A DNA stretch of 64,000 bases, taken from contig JACKAE010000004.1 in assembly GCA_020635205.1 (NCBI GenBank), positions 558,001 to 622,000 of the forward strand. Reading direction: 5' to 3'. Source of the DNA: Ignavibacteria bacterium (lineage in GTDB: Bacteria; Bacteroidota; Ignavibacteria; OLB7). Under the pieces are notes generated by a model that was not told the DNA's origin, did no database searches, and saw only the letters and a program-made list of their open reading frames with translations. Shown here in pieces: positions 1 through 7,174 of the stretch. Each line of letters opens with the position of its first letter. Within the stretch, counting starts at the first letter, position 1. The translations under genes and the position numbers were made by a program.

Positions 1-75
1 CCCAATGCTCCACTGAATAGCAATCACGGGGAGCATCCAGAAGAGGAGATGGTAGAGGTACGTTGTTTTCTCCAC
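1..75 (-). CDS. Lycopene cyclase domain protein, second subunit (partial, cut by window edge)
   Basis: Only the first 25 codons are inside the window. A GTG start at 75 overlaps the stop codon of the preceding gene by one base (TAGTG), which suggests translational coupling. The visible peptide begins MEKTTYLYHLLFWMLPVI and continues into AIQW, a hydrophobic first helix with the Y-x-x-H-L-L...P...QW pattern of lycopene cyclase domain proteins (CrtYd/CarR type). Such subunits are integral membrane proteins and act as a heterodimer with the partner encoded just upstream, cyclising the ends of lycopene. The call rests on this short stretch plus the partner gene; the rest lies outside the window. 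Confidence 0.6.
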   Translation of the reverse strand, partial: MEKTTYLYHLLFWMLPVIAIQWSIG

Positions 76-386
76 TACCCTTCTTCCCCCCCTCTCTTTG
101 GTAGGAAGAGAATCACTAAGAGTGCCACCGCAATTGTTTCCAACAAGAAGAAGAGAACTTCCTCAAATGGAAGATTCCCTACCTTAAACAGAACGCGCTC
201 CTCACCAAACCCCCATATTCCTTTGGCAACAGCCCAACTGTCCCAAGGGAATGTGAAGGTTAGCACGATAAGACAAACCACCGCAACCCACTTCAGGTAT
301 CCTCGACTCAACTTCTTTCTGGTGAAGAAGAGAAGAAGTAGTAGTAGGGGAAGGTTAAAGATCAGGTGGAACTCAAGGTAGGTCAT
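75..386 (-). CDS. Lycopene cyclase domain protein, first subunit (CrtYc-like)
   Basis: Membrane protein of 103 residues with three predicted helices (about residues 5-22, 33-48 and 76-95). It begins MTYLEFHLIFNLPLL and has the conserved W-D-x-x-A-V-x-x-G-I-W-G-F segment near residues 50-62 and the L-P-x-E-E-V-L-F-F motif near 73-81, the hallmarks of small heterodimeric lycopene cyclase subunits. The product would convert acyclic lycopene ends to ionone rings in carotenoid synthesis, together with the overlapping next gene. It is the third gene of a tight minus-strand run with a ferritin-like protein and a thiopurine methyltransferase. No other carotenoid gene is visible in the window. Confidence 0.8.
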   Translation of the reverse strand: MTYLEFHLIFNLPLLLLLLFFTRKKLSRGYLKWVAVVCLIVLTFTFPWDSWAVAKGIWGFGEERVLFKVGNLPFEEVLFFLLETIAVALLVILFLPKRGGEEG

Positions 387-404
387 GTGGTTCTCAATAG
401 AACA

Positions 405-1055
405 TTATGGACTGCCGATCACGTAAACCTTTTCCACTAACCCTGTTAAACGCTCCCGCATTGGCGAACCTTCGAGTGCATCTTCGGCAAGAAGTTTCTC
501 GACACTCCAGTCGGGGGCAAAAAGTCTTCGAACCTCACTCTCATCCACCGAGAAAGGAGGCCCTTGCATCTCCTCCTGATCGTACTCAATAGTTAATAAC
601 AACCCACGCTGGTTTGGAGGGAGTATATCTTTTAAATGCTCAGTATATCGGGCACGCAATTCGGGTGGAAGGGCGATGAGTGATGCACGGTCGTAGAGTC
701 CTCCCACTCCAATCAGATGCTCTGGACGAAGTTCAAAGAAATCGCCGAGCAGAATATCCACACCTCCTCCACTCCATCGCTCGAACGGAGGCTCCGACGT
801 AATCACCGGCGCAATCCCCCCTTCTTCAAAAAAATCTCGAACTGCAATTGGACTAAGCTCAACTCCTATCACCCGATGCCCCATTAAGGTCAACCACCGC
901 ATGTCGTGTGTCTTACCACAGAGCGGAACGAATACTTTCTCTTTGCGATCGAGTTGCAACTCACCGAAGTATTGCTTCAGCTTAGGATTTATTCTGATTT
1001 GGTGAAAACGAATTGCGTTCTCTTCCCACTTTGCTTTCCAGAAGTCAGTCTTCAT
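405..1055 (-). CDS. tpm: Thiopurine S-methyltransferase family protein
   Basis: SAM-dependent methyltransferase of 216 residues, close to the usual bacterial Tpm length (about 218). The N-terminus (FWKAKWEENAIRFHQ) and the VPLCGKTHDMRWL segment near residues 43-55 are typical of the TPMT family, followed by the SAM-pocket strand GVELSPIAV and the GDFF motif. Bacterial members methylate sulfur, selenium or tellurium compounds; the substrate here is unknown. It lies 12 bases after a ferritin-like gene and 18 bases before the lycopene cyclase subunits, so probably in one transcript with them. Whether it serves the carotenoid genes or detoxification cannot be told from the sequence. Confidence 0.87.
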   Translation of the reverse strand: MKTDFWKAKWEENAIRFHQIRINPKLKQYFGELQLDRKEKVFVPLCGKTHDMRWLTLMGHRVIGVELSPIAVRDFFEEGGIAPVITSEPPFERWSGGGVDILLGDFFELRPEHLIGVGGLYDRASLIALPPELRARYTEHLKDILPPNQRGLLLTIEYDQEEMQGPPFSVDESEVRRLFAPDWSVEKLLAEDALEGSPMRERLTGLVEKVYVIGSP

Positions 1056-1067
1056 ACAAAGGATAGT

Positions 1068-1529
1068 TTAGGCTCCAACAAAAACTTGTAGATGTTCAAC
1101 GCTCTTCTCATTCCCCTCGATTGCCCGGCGCAACAAGTCGGCAGTCTCAGAATCGGCCCTCTCTATTAACTGGCGATATCTGTTGGCTAAGCCATTCTCT
1201 AACTCAACGAAGTTCTTTGCCGACATCTCAGTCTCCCCCTCGAAGAATAGAACAGGCATATTGACGAGTGACCGTATCGCATCGATAAATGCGTGAAGTG
1301 TGTCGCCGAGAATCCCCTCACCATCTTCCCTCTCCAATGCTTCCCGACGGTGATCGAACATCAGTGCAAGTTCACCGTGAACTTTGCGGATAGCCATATA
1401 GGTCTCCTCCTGTTCACTCTCATTTCTCTCACCCGCTTCGCGTGCAGCCGACAGATAGTATTCAGCGGCGTGAATTTCATCCCGCTTCAGTTGCTCCAGT
1501 GCTTCGATAATCTGTTGGTGTTCTCTCAT
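1068..1529 (-). CDS. Ferritin-like four-helix bundle protein
   Basis: Small soluble protein of 153 residues, almost wholly helical and rich in Glu, Arg and Leu. The pattern of E-x-x-A-A-E-Y-Y, H-x-E-L and E-x-x-L-A-x-R-Y-x-x-L helices resembles the ferritin-like superfamily of the DUF2383/PA2169 kind. There is no signal peptide. Acidic and histidine residues that could bind a metal pair are visible (E18, H21, E23 and H51, E53), but I cannot verify a di-iron site. First gene of the run with tpm and the lycopene cyclases. The function is unknown, and stress or metal storage would be a guess. Confidence 0.6.
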   Translation of the reverse strand: MREHQQIIEALEQLKRDEIHAAEYYLSAAREAGERNESEQEETYMAIRKVHGELALMFDHRREALEREDGEGILGDTLHAFIDAIRSLVNMPVLFFEGETEMSAKNFVELENGLANRYRQLIERADSETADLLRRAIEGNEKSVEHLQVFVGA

Positions 1530-1618
1530 TGTTCCGATGCTTCTTATTGTTGTGTTATAGTTACGTTCATCGATTGAACATTACTTTCGATATTTCTTGT
1601 GATCCGCAACAACAACAG

Positions 1619-2740
1619 TTATTGCTGACTACTACTCCCAATCACATTCAGTCCCTTCATCTTCTCTCTCGCCCTACCAATCACGTTCTTTAGTCCTTCC
1701 ATCTCCCGCAAATAATTAGCATACTCGGCTACAGAATCTTCTATCGAGTGCTTCGGCTCCCAACCGAGTTCCATGAGCTGAGATATGTCGGAGACCGCGT
1801 GGCGCGTATCACCGTAACGGAACTCTCCGGGAATGTTCGGCTGCAAATCTTCTCTCCCGAACTGACGGGCAACGATGCGATCGAACTCACGAATGGAACA
1901 AGCTCGCCCACCACCAACTGCAAAGACCTTACTGTTTGCACTCTCACTTTGAAGCACTCGCACGTTCGCGTCGACTACGTCGTGGATATTCACAAAGTCT
2001 CGCACCTGTTCACCATCTTCGTAAATGGTGGGAGCCTCACCGAAATGGTAGCTCAAGCTGAATATTCGACAGGCTCCAGAATACGCGTTGTGGAATGATT
2101 GACGTGACCCTTGCACAATTGAATAGCGCATAACGGCAGTAGGGATGTTATACCGTTCACCGAAAACAATTCCCTGTTGCTCCTGCGAACATTTGCTGAG
2201 AGCATAGGCATTCGGCGGCGCGGTATGGGTTGGAGGTGTTGGAATCCACTCCATCACTTCACCACGTTCGTCACGATGTTCCCACTCACCCCGCCCAAGT
2301 TGTTCTCGCGTTCTAAATGGCGGAGAAACAACTCGTCCTGAAGAATCTTTGTACAGTCCTTCACCCTGAACAAACTGCGACGAAGCAATAACGACCTTTT
2401 CAACCGGAAGTTTCTCAGCAACAATCAACTCGTAAATCAATGCTGTGGAGACAACGTTGGTGCTGAAGAAGGTTGAGAGATCGGGAAGATAGTCTTGATA
2501 TGCAGCTAAGTGAATAACGCCACTCACATCCTGAAGTGCCCGCCGCAACACATCTCGATCCCGCACATCTCCCACAATCAGCTCGAACTCCGGCGAAAGA
2601 TAGTCTGGAATTCCATCTGGATGAATTTTCGGATCGAGACTGTCAAGTATTCGGACGGTATATCCTTCCCGAAGCAATCGGTCGGCAGTGTGTGAACCAA
2701 TAAATCCGGCTCCACCAGTAATTAGAATGCGATTAGTCAT
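1619..2740 (-). CDS. NAD-dependent epimerase/dehydratase, sugar nucleotide type
   Basis: Extended short-chain dehydrogenase of 373 residues. The N-terminal NAD-binding fingerprint GGAGFIGS is at residues 9-16, the IASSQFVQGEG strand near 118-128, and the catalytic Y-x3-K pair at Y179/K183 (YALSK). The insert between the SSQ segment and the tyrosine, and the overall pattern, resemble dTDP-L-rhamnose 4-epimerases and UDP-glucose 4-epimerase relatives. It is the last gene of a minus-strand nucleotide-sugar cluster with an aminotransferase, a dTDP-glucose dehydratase and a second epimerase. The exact sugar cannot be read from the sequence. Confidence 0.8.
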   Translation of the reverse strand: MTNRILITGGAGFIGSHTADRLLREGYTVRILDSLDPKIHPDGIPDYLSPEFELIVGDVRDRDVLRRALQDVSGVIHLAAYQDYLPDLSTFFSTNVVSTALIYELIVAEKLPVEKVVIASSQFVQGEGLYKDSSGRVVSPPFRTREQLGRGEWEHRDERGEVMEWIPTPPTHTAPPNAYALSKCSQEQQGIVFGERYNIPTAVMRYSIVQGSRQSFHNAYSGACRIFSLSYHFGEAPTIYEDGEQVRDFVNIHDVVDANVRVLQSESANSKVFAVGGGRACSIREFDRIVARQFGREDLQPNIPGEFRYGDTRHAVSDISQLMELGWEPKHSIEDSVAEYANYLREMEGLKNVIGRAREKMKGLNVIGSSSQQ

Positions 2741-2801
2741 TGCGTAAAAGTACGGTTAGTCGGGTAAAGTGTGTGAGTGAATGAGTGTGAGAGTGTATGA
2801 G

Positions 2802-2840
2802 TTATTAACGGTAGCCGTTGGTCTTTAACCAATGCCCGGC
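2802..2840. repeat. Intergenic palindromic repeat (TTATTAACG family, copy 1)
   Basis: This lies between the two epimerase genes. It starts TTATTAACG and contains two nested palindromes: GGTAGCC, and TTGGT paired with ACCAA across CTTTA. Read on the minus strand it would encode the peptide GHWLKTNGYR. A second element beginning with the same TTATTAACG is at 27693. Function unknown; it resembles a REP-type element. Confidence 0.5.
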
Positions 2841-2874
2841 AGGACAAGGGAATTTGGTTGAGTTCCCTCCCACT

Positions 2875-3858
2875 TCATCTTTGTCTCCCTTTGCGACTTT
2901 GCGTGCAAAGCTCTTCAATACACCTCCGTATCCCCTGCCGCAACTGAACGTGAGGCTCATATCCAATACTCCGAGCGATCGTAAGGTTTGCTTCTGTTGC
3001 CTCAACGTCGAGAGAGTGTTTTGGGAGGATATTGATAGTAGGTTCAAATCCCGTTGCTTCAGCAATCACGGCAACCAATTCGTTGAGAGTCACGGAGCTT
3101 CCAGAGCCGATGTTGACCACTGGTGGAGCCTCTGCAACCGAGCTAACGAGCACTATCCCTTCTACACCATCCCCAACCCACGTAAAGTCACGACGGAGTG
3201 AGCCATCTCCAAAAAGATTGATCGCCTCGCCACACAATGCCGCCTGAATAAACCGACTGATTGCCATGTCGGGTCTTGAGGAAGGGCCGTAGAACGTGAA
3301 AAGTCGCACAACGCGAGCGTCGAGAGCATACTGCTTACGGTATTCAGCACAAAGTTCTTCTCCCCTCACCTTAGTTCTACCGTATGGGCTTATCGGAGCA
3401 GGTGGTCCACTTTCTGAAAACGGGAGCGTTGTGTTCGATCCATAGACCGACGATGAGCTTGTGAAGAGAAGCCGAGGAACCCGAGCAGCAACCATTGCAT
3501 CGAGTAGCGTTTGGGTTCCGTTGACGTTCACATCGAAGTAGAGGTCGGGAGCTTCAAGTGATTCACGCACCCCAACTTTGGCGGCGAGATGGTAAACCAT
3601 ACCAACATCTTCGTCAGCAAAAAGGCGCCGAAGAAGTTCACCATTTCGAATATCACCCTCAACAAATCTGTAGTTGTTGTTAGGTAGAAATTTAGCGAGT
3701 CGACTCCGCTTCATTTGCGGATCATAATCACCATCAATCGAATCGAATCCGATCACTTTCCGTCCAGACTCTAACAACCGCTCAGTAAGGTGCGATCCAA
3801 TAAACCCTGCTCCACCTGTAATTACGGTTGGCCTCGTATCCGAATCAGGTCGACTCAT
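2875..3858 (-). CDS. NAD-dependent epimerase/dehydratase (UDP-glucuronate/UDP-glucose epimerase-like)
   Basis: Extended SDR of 327 residues with GGAGFIGS at residues 15-22, the TSSSSVYG strand at 133-140 and catalytic Y159/K163 in the motif SPYGRTK. The fold and motif spacing match UDP-glucuronate 4-epimerase and UDP-glucose 4-epimerase relatives, which rebuild the sugar at C4 through a keto intermediate. The start codon overlaps the stop of the dTDP-glucose dehydratase gene by one base (TGATG), so the two are translationally coupled. The last seven residues (SRKGRQR) are encoded by a repetitive CTTTGCG-type element, so the extreme C-terminus is probably not ancestral. Confidence 0.83.
   Translation of the reverse strand: MSRPDSDTRPTVITGGAGFIGSHLTERLLESGRKVIGFDSIDGDYDPQMKRSRLAKFLPNNNYRFVEGDIRNGELLRRLFADEDVGMVYHLAAKVGVRESLEAPDLYFDVNVNGTQTLLDAMVAARVPRLLFTSSSSVYGSNTTLPFSESGPPAPISPYGRTKVRGEELCAEYRKQYALDARVVRLFTFYGPSSRPDMAISRFIQAALCGEAINLFGDGSLRRDFTWVGDGVEGIVLVSSVAEAPPVVNIGSGSSVTLNELVAVIAEATGFEPTINILPKHSLDVEATEANLTIARSIGYEPHVQLRQGIRRCIEELCTQSRKGRQR
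2879..2912. repeat. CTTTGCG-type repeat inside the 3' end of the epimerase gene
   Basis: The sequence CTCCCTTTGCGACTTTGCG and its flanks belong to a degenerate family seen again at 9486, 22271, 34275 and 59646. This copy overlaps the last codons of the epimerase on the minus strand instead of lying between genes. Confidence 0.5.
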
Positions 3859-4883
3859 CAGACAGCCCCTTCCTTCGCCTCTCTCAACATATCTCGATAC
3901 CAGATTACTGTTTCACGAATCGCCTGCTTGAACCCACGTTCTGCCTTCCAGCCAAATTCTCGTTCAATCTTACTTGGATCCACAGCGTAGCGTAGATCGT
4001 GCCCAAGTCTGTCTTCGACAAAGGTTATCAGTGAAGCATATCCTCCCTCCAGTCCTCCCCCCTCAACTTCGTCGAGAGTTGAGCAGATCATCCTCACGAG
4101 GTCGATATTCTTCCACTCGTTTCGGGTTCCAATCACGTAAGTCTCCCCAGCTTTTCCTTCACTGAAGAGAAGGTCGAGTGCGGCGCAATGATCCTCAATG
4201 TAGAGCCAATCGCGGATGTTTTGTCCTTCTCCATATACTGGAATCGGTTTTCCAGATAAGGCAGATGTAATCACAGTTGGGATCAACTTCTCTCGGTGTT
4301 GCCGTGGCCCAAAATTGTTTGAGCAATTAGTGGTGACCACGTCCAAGCCATAGGTCTGATACCACGCTCTAACAAGGTGATCGCTTCCCGCTTTTGTTGC
4401 CGAGTATGGATTATTTGGACGGAGTGGTGAGTCTTCATCGAACGATCCTCCCCCTTCGACGACACCAAACACTTCATCAGTTGAGACGTGAAGGAATCGG
4501 CCTTCCCCCTCCTCCCAGAGAAGCCTCGCCTCCTCAAGCAGGTTGAACGTTCCGATAACGTTAGCCTGGATAAATGGCTCTGGTTCACGAATGCTGTTAT
4601 CTACGTGTGTCTCAGCCGCAAGGTGAAAAATTCCTTCTGGACGAAACTCATGAAGAGTGGCGCGAAGTGCGCTCCGGTCAGCAATATCAATCTGCTTGAA
4701 CTGATAACGAGGGTCACCCTCTACTCCTTCGAGATTTCGGGGGTTGGCGGCATAGGTCAGCGCATCGATATTCAGCAAGTGAAGATGCTCGTGGGTGCGA
4801 AGCAAGTAGTGAATCAGATTTGATCCAATAAACCCACATCCTCCAGTGACAAGTATTCGCATCGATCTTCTTTGTTCGTTCAA
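3858..4883 (-). CDS. rfbB: dTDP-glucose 4,6-dehydratase
   Basis: Extended SDR of 341 residues, the usual RmlB length. NAD fingerprint GGCGFIGS at residues 14-21; catalytic T135-D136-E137 in STDEVFG; Y160/K164 in YSATK; and the family motif NCSNNFGPRQHREKLIP. It converts dTDP-glucose to dTDP-4-keto-6-deoxyglucose, the branch point for deoxy and amino sugars. A start at the second methionine (residue 8, MRILVTGG) is equally plausible. No rmlA, rmlC or rmlD is in the window; instead a DegT aminotransferase lies upstream and two epimerases downstream, which suggests a different deoxy or amino sugar from rhamnose. Confidence 0.93.
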   Translation of the reverse strand: MNEQRRSMRILVTGGCGFIGSNLIHYLLRTHEHLHLLNIDALTYAANPRNLEGVEGDPRYQFKQIDIADRSALRATLHEFRPEGIFHLAAETHVDNSIREPEPFIQANVIGTFNLLEEARLLWEEGEGRFLHVSTDEVFGVVEGGGSFDEDSPLRPNNPYSATKAGSDHLVRAWYQTYGLDVVTTNCSNNFGPRQHREKLIPTVITSALSGKPIPVYGEGQNIRDWLYIEDHCAALDLLFSEGKAGETYVIGTRNEWKNIDLVRMICSTLDEVEGGGLEGGYASLITFVEDRLGHDLRYAVDPSKIEREFGWKAERGFKQAIRETVIWYRDMLREAKEGAV

Positions 4884-5009
4884 CTCTGCGTGAAGTTAGC
4901 CGGATAGGTGTGAGCGAAAAAGGGAAAAGTGCGTGCAGGGTTTTGGATAGAAACCTTCGTGAGTATTCGTACTCTTCCAGTCTCCCCTACATATCAATAT
5001 GTGCCCTAC

Positions 5010-6167
5010 CTACCCTTGAAAGAACTCACGAATCGACTCCACCACATACTCCTGCTGCGCCGGAACAAGTTCAGGATAAATCGGAAGTGCGAGAACTTCA
5101 GCCGCGGCACGCTCAGCTTCAGGGAAGTCTTCGGAGCGATATCCGAGCGAAGCAAAGCACTCTTGGCGGTGGAAGGGGACTGGATAGTAGATTGCGTGCC
5201 CCACTCCTTTCTCTTTTAAATGGTTGCAGAGACGATCCCGATCTGGAACCCGCACCACAAATTGGTTGTAGATGTGCGCTTCCTCACCATTGTATGCGCT
5301 CTGCGGTAAGCCGACCGGAGCACCCTCACGTGGAAGAAGTTGATCGACTGTGTCGGTAAGTCCAGACTCAACGAAGAGACCACGATATCGATTTGCATTA
5401 GCACGACGCCCAGCCGTCCAGCGATCCAAGTGGGGAAGTTTTACGCTGAGGATAGCAGCCTGAAGTGCGTCAATCCTGAAGTTGCCCCCGATAACTGAGT
5501 GGTAATAACTCCGCTCTCCACCGTGAACACGCATGATCTTCATCCTCTGATATAGATCATCATCGTTAGTCGTCACGAGGCCGGCATCACCGAACGCACC
5601 AAGGTTTTTTGATGGAAAGAAGCTAAAGCAGCCGACTTCGCCAATAGCACCGAGCCGTTTGCCATCAGCATACCGAGCACCGATTGCTTGGGCGGCATCT
5701 TCGATTACGGGAATATCGTGCCGCTCAGCAACTTCAAGAATCGGCTTCAAATTCGCTGCTTGCCCGAAGAGGTGAACGGGAATAATTCCCTTTGTTCGGG
5801 GTGTAATTGCATCGGCGATCAACTCCGGATTCACGTTATAGGTCACCGGATCGATATCGACAAAAACGGGAGTTGCTCCAAGCCTTGAGACAACGCCAGC
5901 CGTAGCAAAGAAGCTGAAGGTTGGGACAATAATTTCGTCGCCAGAGCCAACGTTGAGAGCCATCAAGGCGAGGAGGAGAGCATCTGTCCCTGAGCTAACC
6001 CCGATTGCATACTTCGCCTCGAGGTAGCTTGCCATCTCCCCTTCCATCCTCTCCACATCAGGGCCGAGAATAAAGTATTGCGACTGAATGACGCGAACCA
6101 CAGTCGCATCAATTTCCGGTTTCAGTGCCTCATATTGCGGCTTCAAGTCGAGCAATGGTACATTCAT
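5010..6167 (-). CDS. DegT/DnrJ/EryC1/StrS family sugar aminotransferase
   Basis: PLP-dependent aminotransferase of 385 residues. The PLP lysine is K187 in FFPSKNLGAFGDAG, preceded by VIEDAAQAIGA (the aspartate that contacts the pyridine ring) and the GVSSGTDAL phosphate-binding turn near residues 56-64. Enzymes of this family transfer an amino group to a keto-sugar nucleotide, normally the product of a 4,6-dehydratase such as the one encoded just downstream. First gene of the nucleotide-sugar cluster. A perfect TAGATTTG (minus strand) lies at 6173-6180, only a few bases before the ATG; if it is a real -7 element the transcript would be nearly leaderless. Confidence 0.9.
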   Translation of the reverse strand: MNVPLLDLKPQYEALKPEIDATVVRVIQSQYFILGPDVERMEGEMASYLEAKYAIGVSSGTDALLLALMALNVGSGDEIIVPTFSFFATAGVVSRLGATPVFVDIDPVTYNVNPELIADAITPRTKGIIPVHLFGQAANLKPILEVAERHDIPVIEDAAQAIGARYADGKRLGAIGEVGCFSFFPSKNLGAFGDAGLVTTNDDDLYQRMKIMRVHGGERSYYHSVIGGNFRIDALQAAILSVKLPHLDRWTAGRRANANRYRGLFVESGLTDTVDQLLPREGAPVGLPQSAYNGEEAHIYNQFVVRVPDRDRLCNHLKEKGVGHAIYYPVPFHRQECFASLGYRSEDFPEAERAAAEVLALPIYPELVPAQQEYVVESIREFFQG

Positions 6168-6471
6168 AGAGGCAAATCTACCGATTCAGAAGATTGAGGG
6201 ATAGAAACAGAATGTCAGAGGGGTAGATATAGTGGTTGGCAAATTCAATCGAAACATCCGCAAAAACATTCCATTATCGAAAACCTTACATCTCCAGATC
6301 TTGCAATCCCCTTTCGCAATCCGAAACCAGCAATTGAAGCAGAAAGAGTAGAGAGATGATCTGCTATGGCAGACCCAATCCTTCAGATTCTCCCAACTGC
6401 AGATAACAATTCTTCTCTCTTTGTACCTCAAGTACAAAACAATCCATTCCATTTGTATATTTGCCCCGAAC
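6168..6471. other. Gene-free intergenic region upstream of tRNA-Leu
   Basis: I see no coding sequence here. It separates the minus-strand aminotransferase from the plus-strand tRNA. It holds a 7-bp perfect hairpin (TTTGTAC at 6420-6426 with GTACAAA at 6432-6438) and the -7 box of the tRNA promoter. Confidence 0.6.
6456..6463 (+). promoter_or_regulatory. Bacteroidota-type -7 box of tRNA-Leu
   Basis: TATATTTG matches the TAnnTTTG consensus exactly and ends 8 bases before the mature 5' end of the tRNA. I find no TTG at the usual distance upstream, so only the -7 half is supported. Confidence 0.5.
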
Positions 6472-6553
6472 GCGGATGTGGCGGAATTGGCAGACGCACT
6501 AGACTTAGGATCTAGCGCCGCAAGGCGTGGGGGTTCGACTCCCTCCATCCGCA
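6472..6553 (+). tRNA. tRNA-Leu (anticodon UAG)
   Basis: The acceptor stem GCGGATG pairs perfectly with CATCCGC (6546-6552), followed by discriminator A. The anticodon stem CTAGA/TCTAG holds the loop CTTAGGA, giving anticodon TAG, which reads CUN leucine codons. The long variable arm (CGCC..GGCG) and the T loop TTCGACT fit a class II leucine tRNA. CCA is not encoded. A strong terminator follows 28 bases downstream. Confidence 0.96.
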
Positions 6554-6580
6554 CTCTTAAATATGGCCATTTCAGCTAAA

Positions 6581-6609
6581 AAGCCCGGATTTACGTCCGG
6601 GCTTTTTTT
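6581..6609 (+). terminator. Rho-independent terminator of tRNA-Leu
   Basis: Perfect 9-bp stem AAGCCCGGA/TCCGGGCTT with a 6-base loop, running into seven or more T. Confidence 0.93.
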
Positions 6610-6875
6610 GTGCACAACATATGCATAACATTTCCTGTATTTTCTAGAGTTAAATGGTGCCATTTTCTCCTTGTTGTGCAGCGTCGAGCACGTCCAGTAG
6701 CGTCTCTCAAATGGGTCTTGCTTGACACCCCTGTGTTTTTCTTTGCTCACCAGAATGGCAAAGCAGTACTCGTCCAGACTTTCATTCTCTTCGGAATTCT
6801 GTAGATAAGTATGGCCGAATTTACCAAACACCCCAACCCGATGCCTCTCAAACACCCCTTTGGCCGATACGATCC

Positions 6876-7039
6876 GTCTTTGTTCTTCTTCTTGCGAAGA
6901 ACTATCTTTGTTTTCTCCACAAGAGAGAGGCTGTTTCCCGGGTGGACAGATAAAACACTGGAAGAGCACGTGAGAGTGTTTTGTGGATGTATGGGATTCA
7001 GAAACCCATAAAATTCAAATAAAAAGACCAAGACAAGAC
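6876..7039 (+). ncRNA. Candidate rod-like structured RNA (6S-like shape, unproven)
   Basis: The two ends pair: GTCTT (6876-6880) with AAGAC (7035-7039), TCTT (6884-6887) with AAGA (7030-7033), and TCTT (6890-6893) with AAGA (7024-7027). Further in, TTTG (6907-6910) pairs with CAAA (7016-7019), TTTT with AAAA, and CTG-TT-TCCC with GGGA-TT-CAG. An asymmetric bubble of about 12 and 10 bases follows, and the rod is capped by the perfect stem AAAACACT (6952-6959)/AGTGTTTT (6975-6982). A long duplex with a bubble is the general shape of 6S RNA, but I recognise no 6S sequence signature, and either strand could fold this way. It could be chance pairing in pyrimidine-rich sequence. Confidence 0.22.
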
Positions 7040-7046
7040 ATTTACA

Positions 7047-7142
7047 GCAGGTGGAATCGGATGAGAGCGATTTTGACTCACTCCACACCTGCACCTGGAA
7101 CTATTGTGTTCAACGGCCGGGCAGTGCTTGGCCGATTTTTTT
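7047..7142 (+). promoter_or_regulatory. Two leader hairpins in front of tig, the second terminator-like
   Basis: GCAGGTG (7047-7053) pairs with CACCTGC (7086-7092), with an inner stem AATCG/CGATT. A second hairpin CGGCC (7114-7118)/GGCCG (7130-7134) is followed by ATTTTTTT ending about 33 bases before the tig start. This could be an attenuator in the tig leader or the terminator of an upstream small RNA. Confidence 0.4.
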
Positions 7143-7174
7143 AGACTCGATTTCTCACTAACAACGCGCAGCAG

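Larger units (their letters stand above)
6610..7174. other. 565-base stretch without a convincing gene, rich in inverted repeats
   Basis: Open frames exist on both strands, but none has family features, and the longest minus-strand frame runs through the tRNA. The stretch contains several perfect short stems (see the candidate RNA at 6876-7039 and the leader hairpins at 7047-7142). No promoter matching TTG-N20-TAnnTTTG was found in front of them. Confidence 0.55.

Noticed and set aside
6472..6610. tRNA-Leu as an integration site for a mobile element
   Set aside because: No integrase, no second copy of the tRNA 3' end and no change in gene content was seen.
6505..6969. 154-codon minus-strand open frame that ends in GSRTPTPCGARS
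   Set aside because: Its end is the antisense translation of tRNA-Leu, a well-known false peptide; the rest has no family features.
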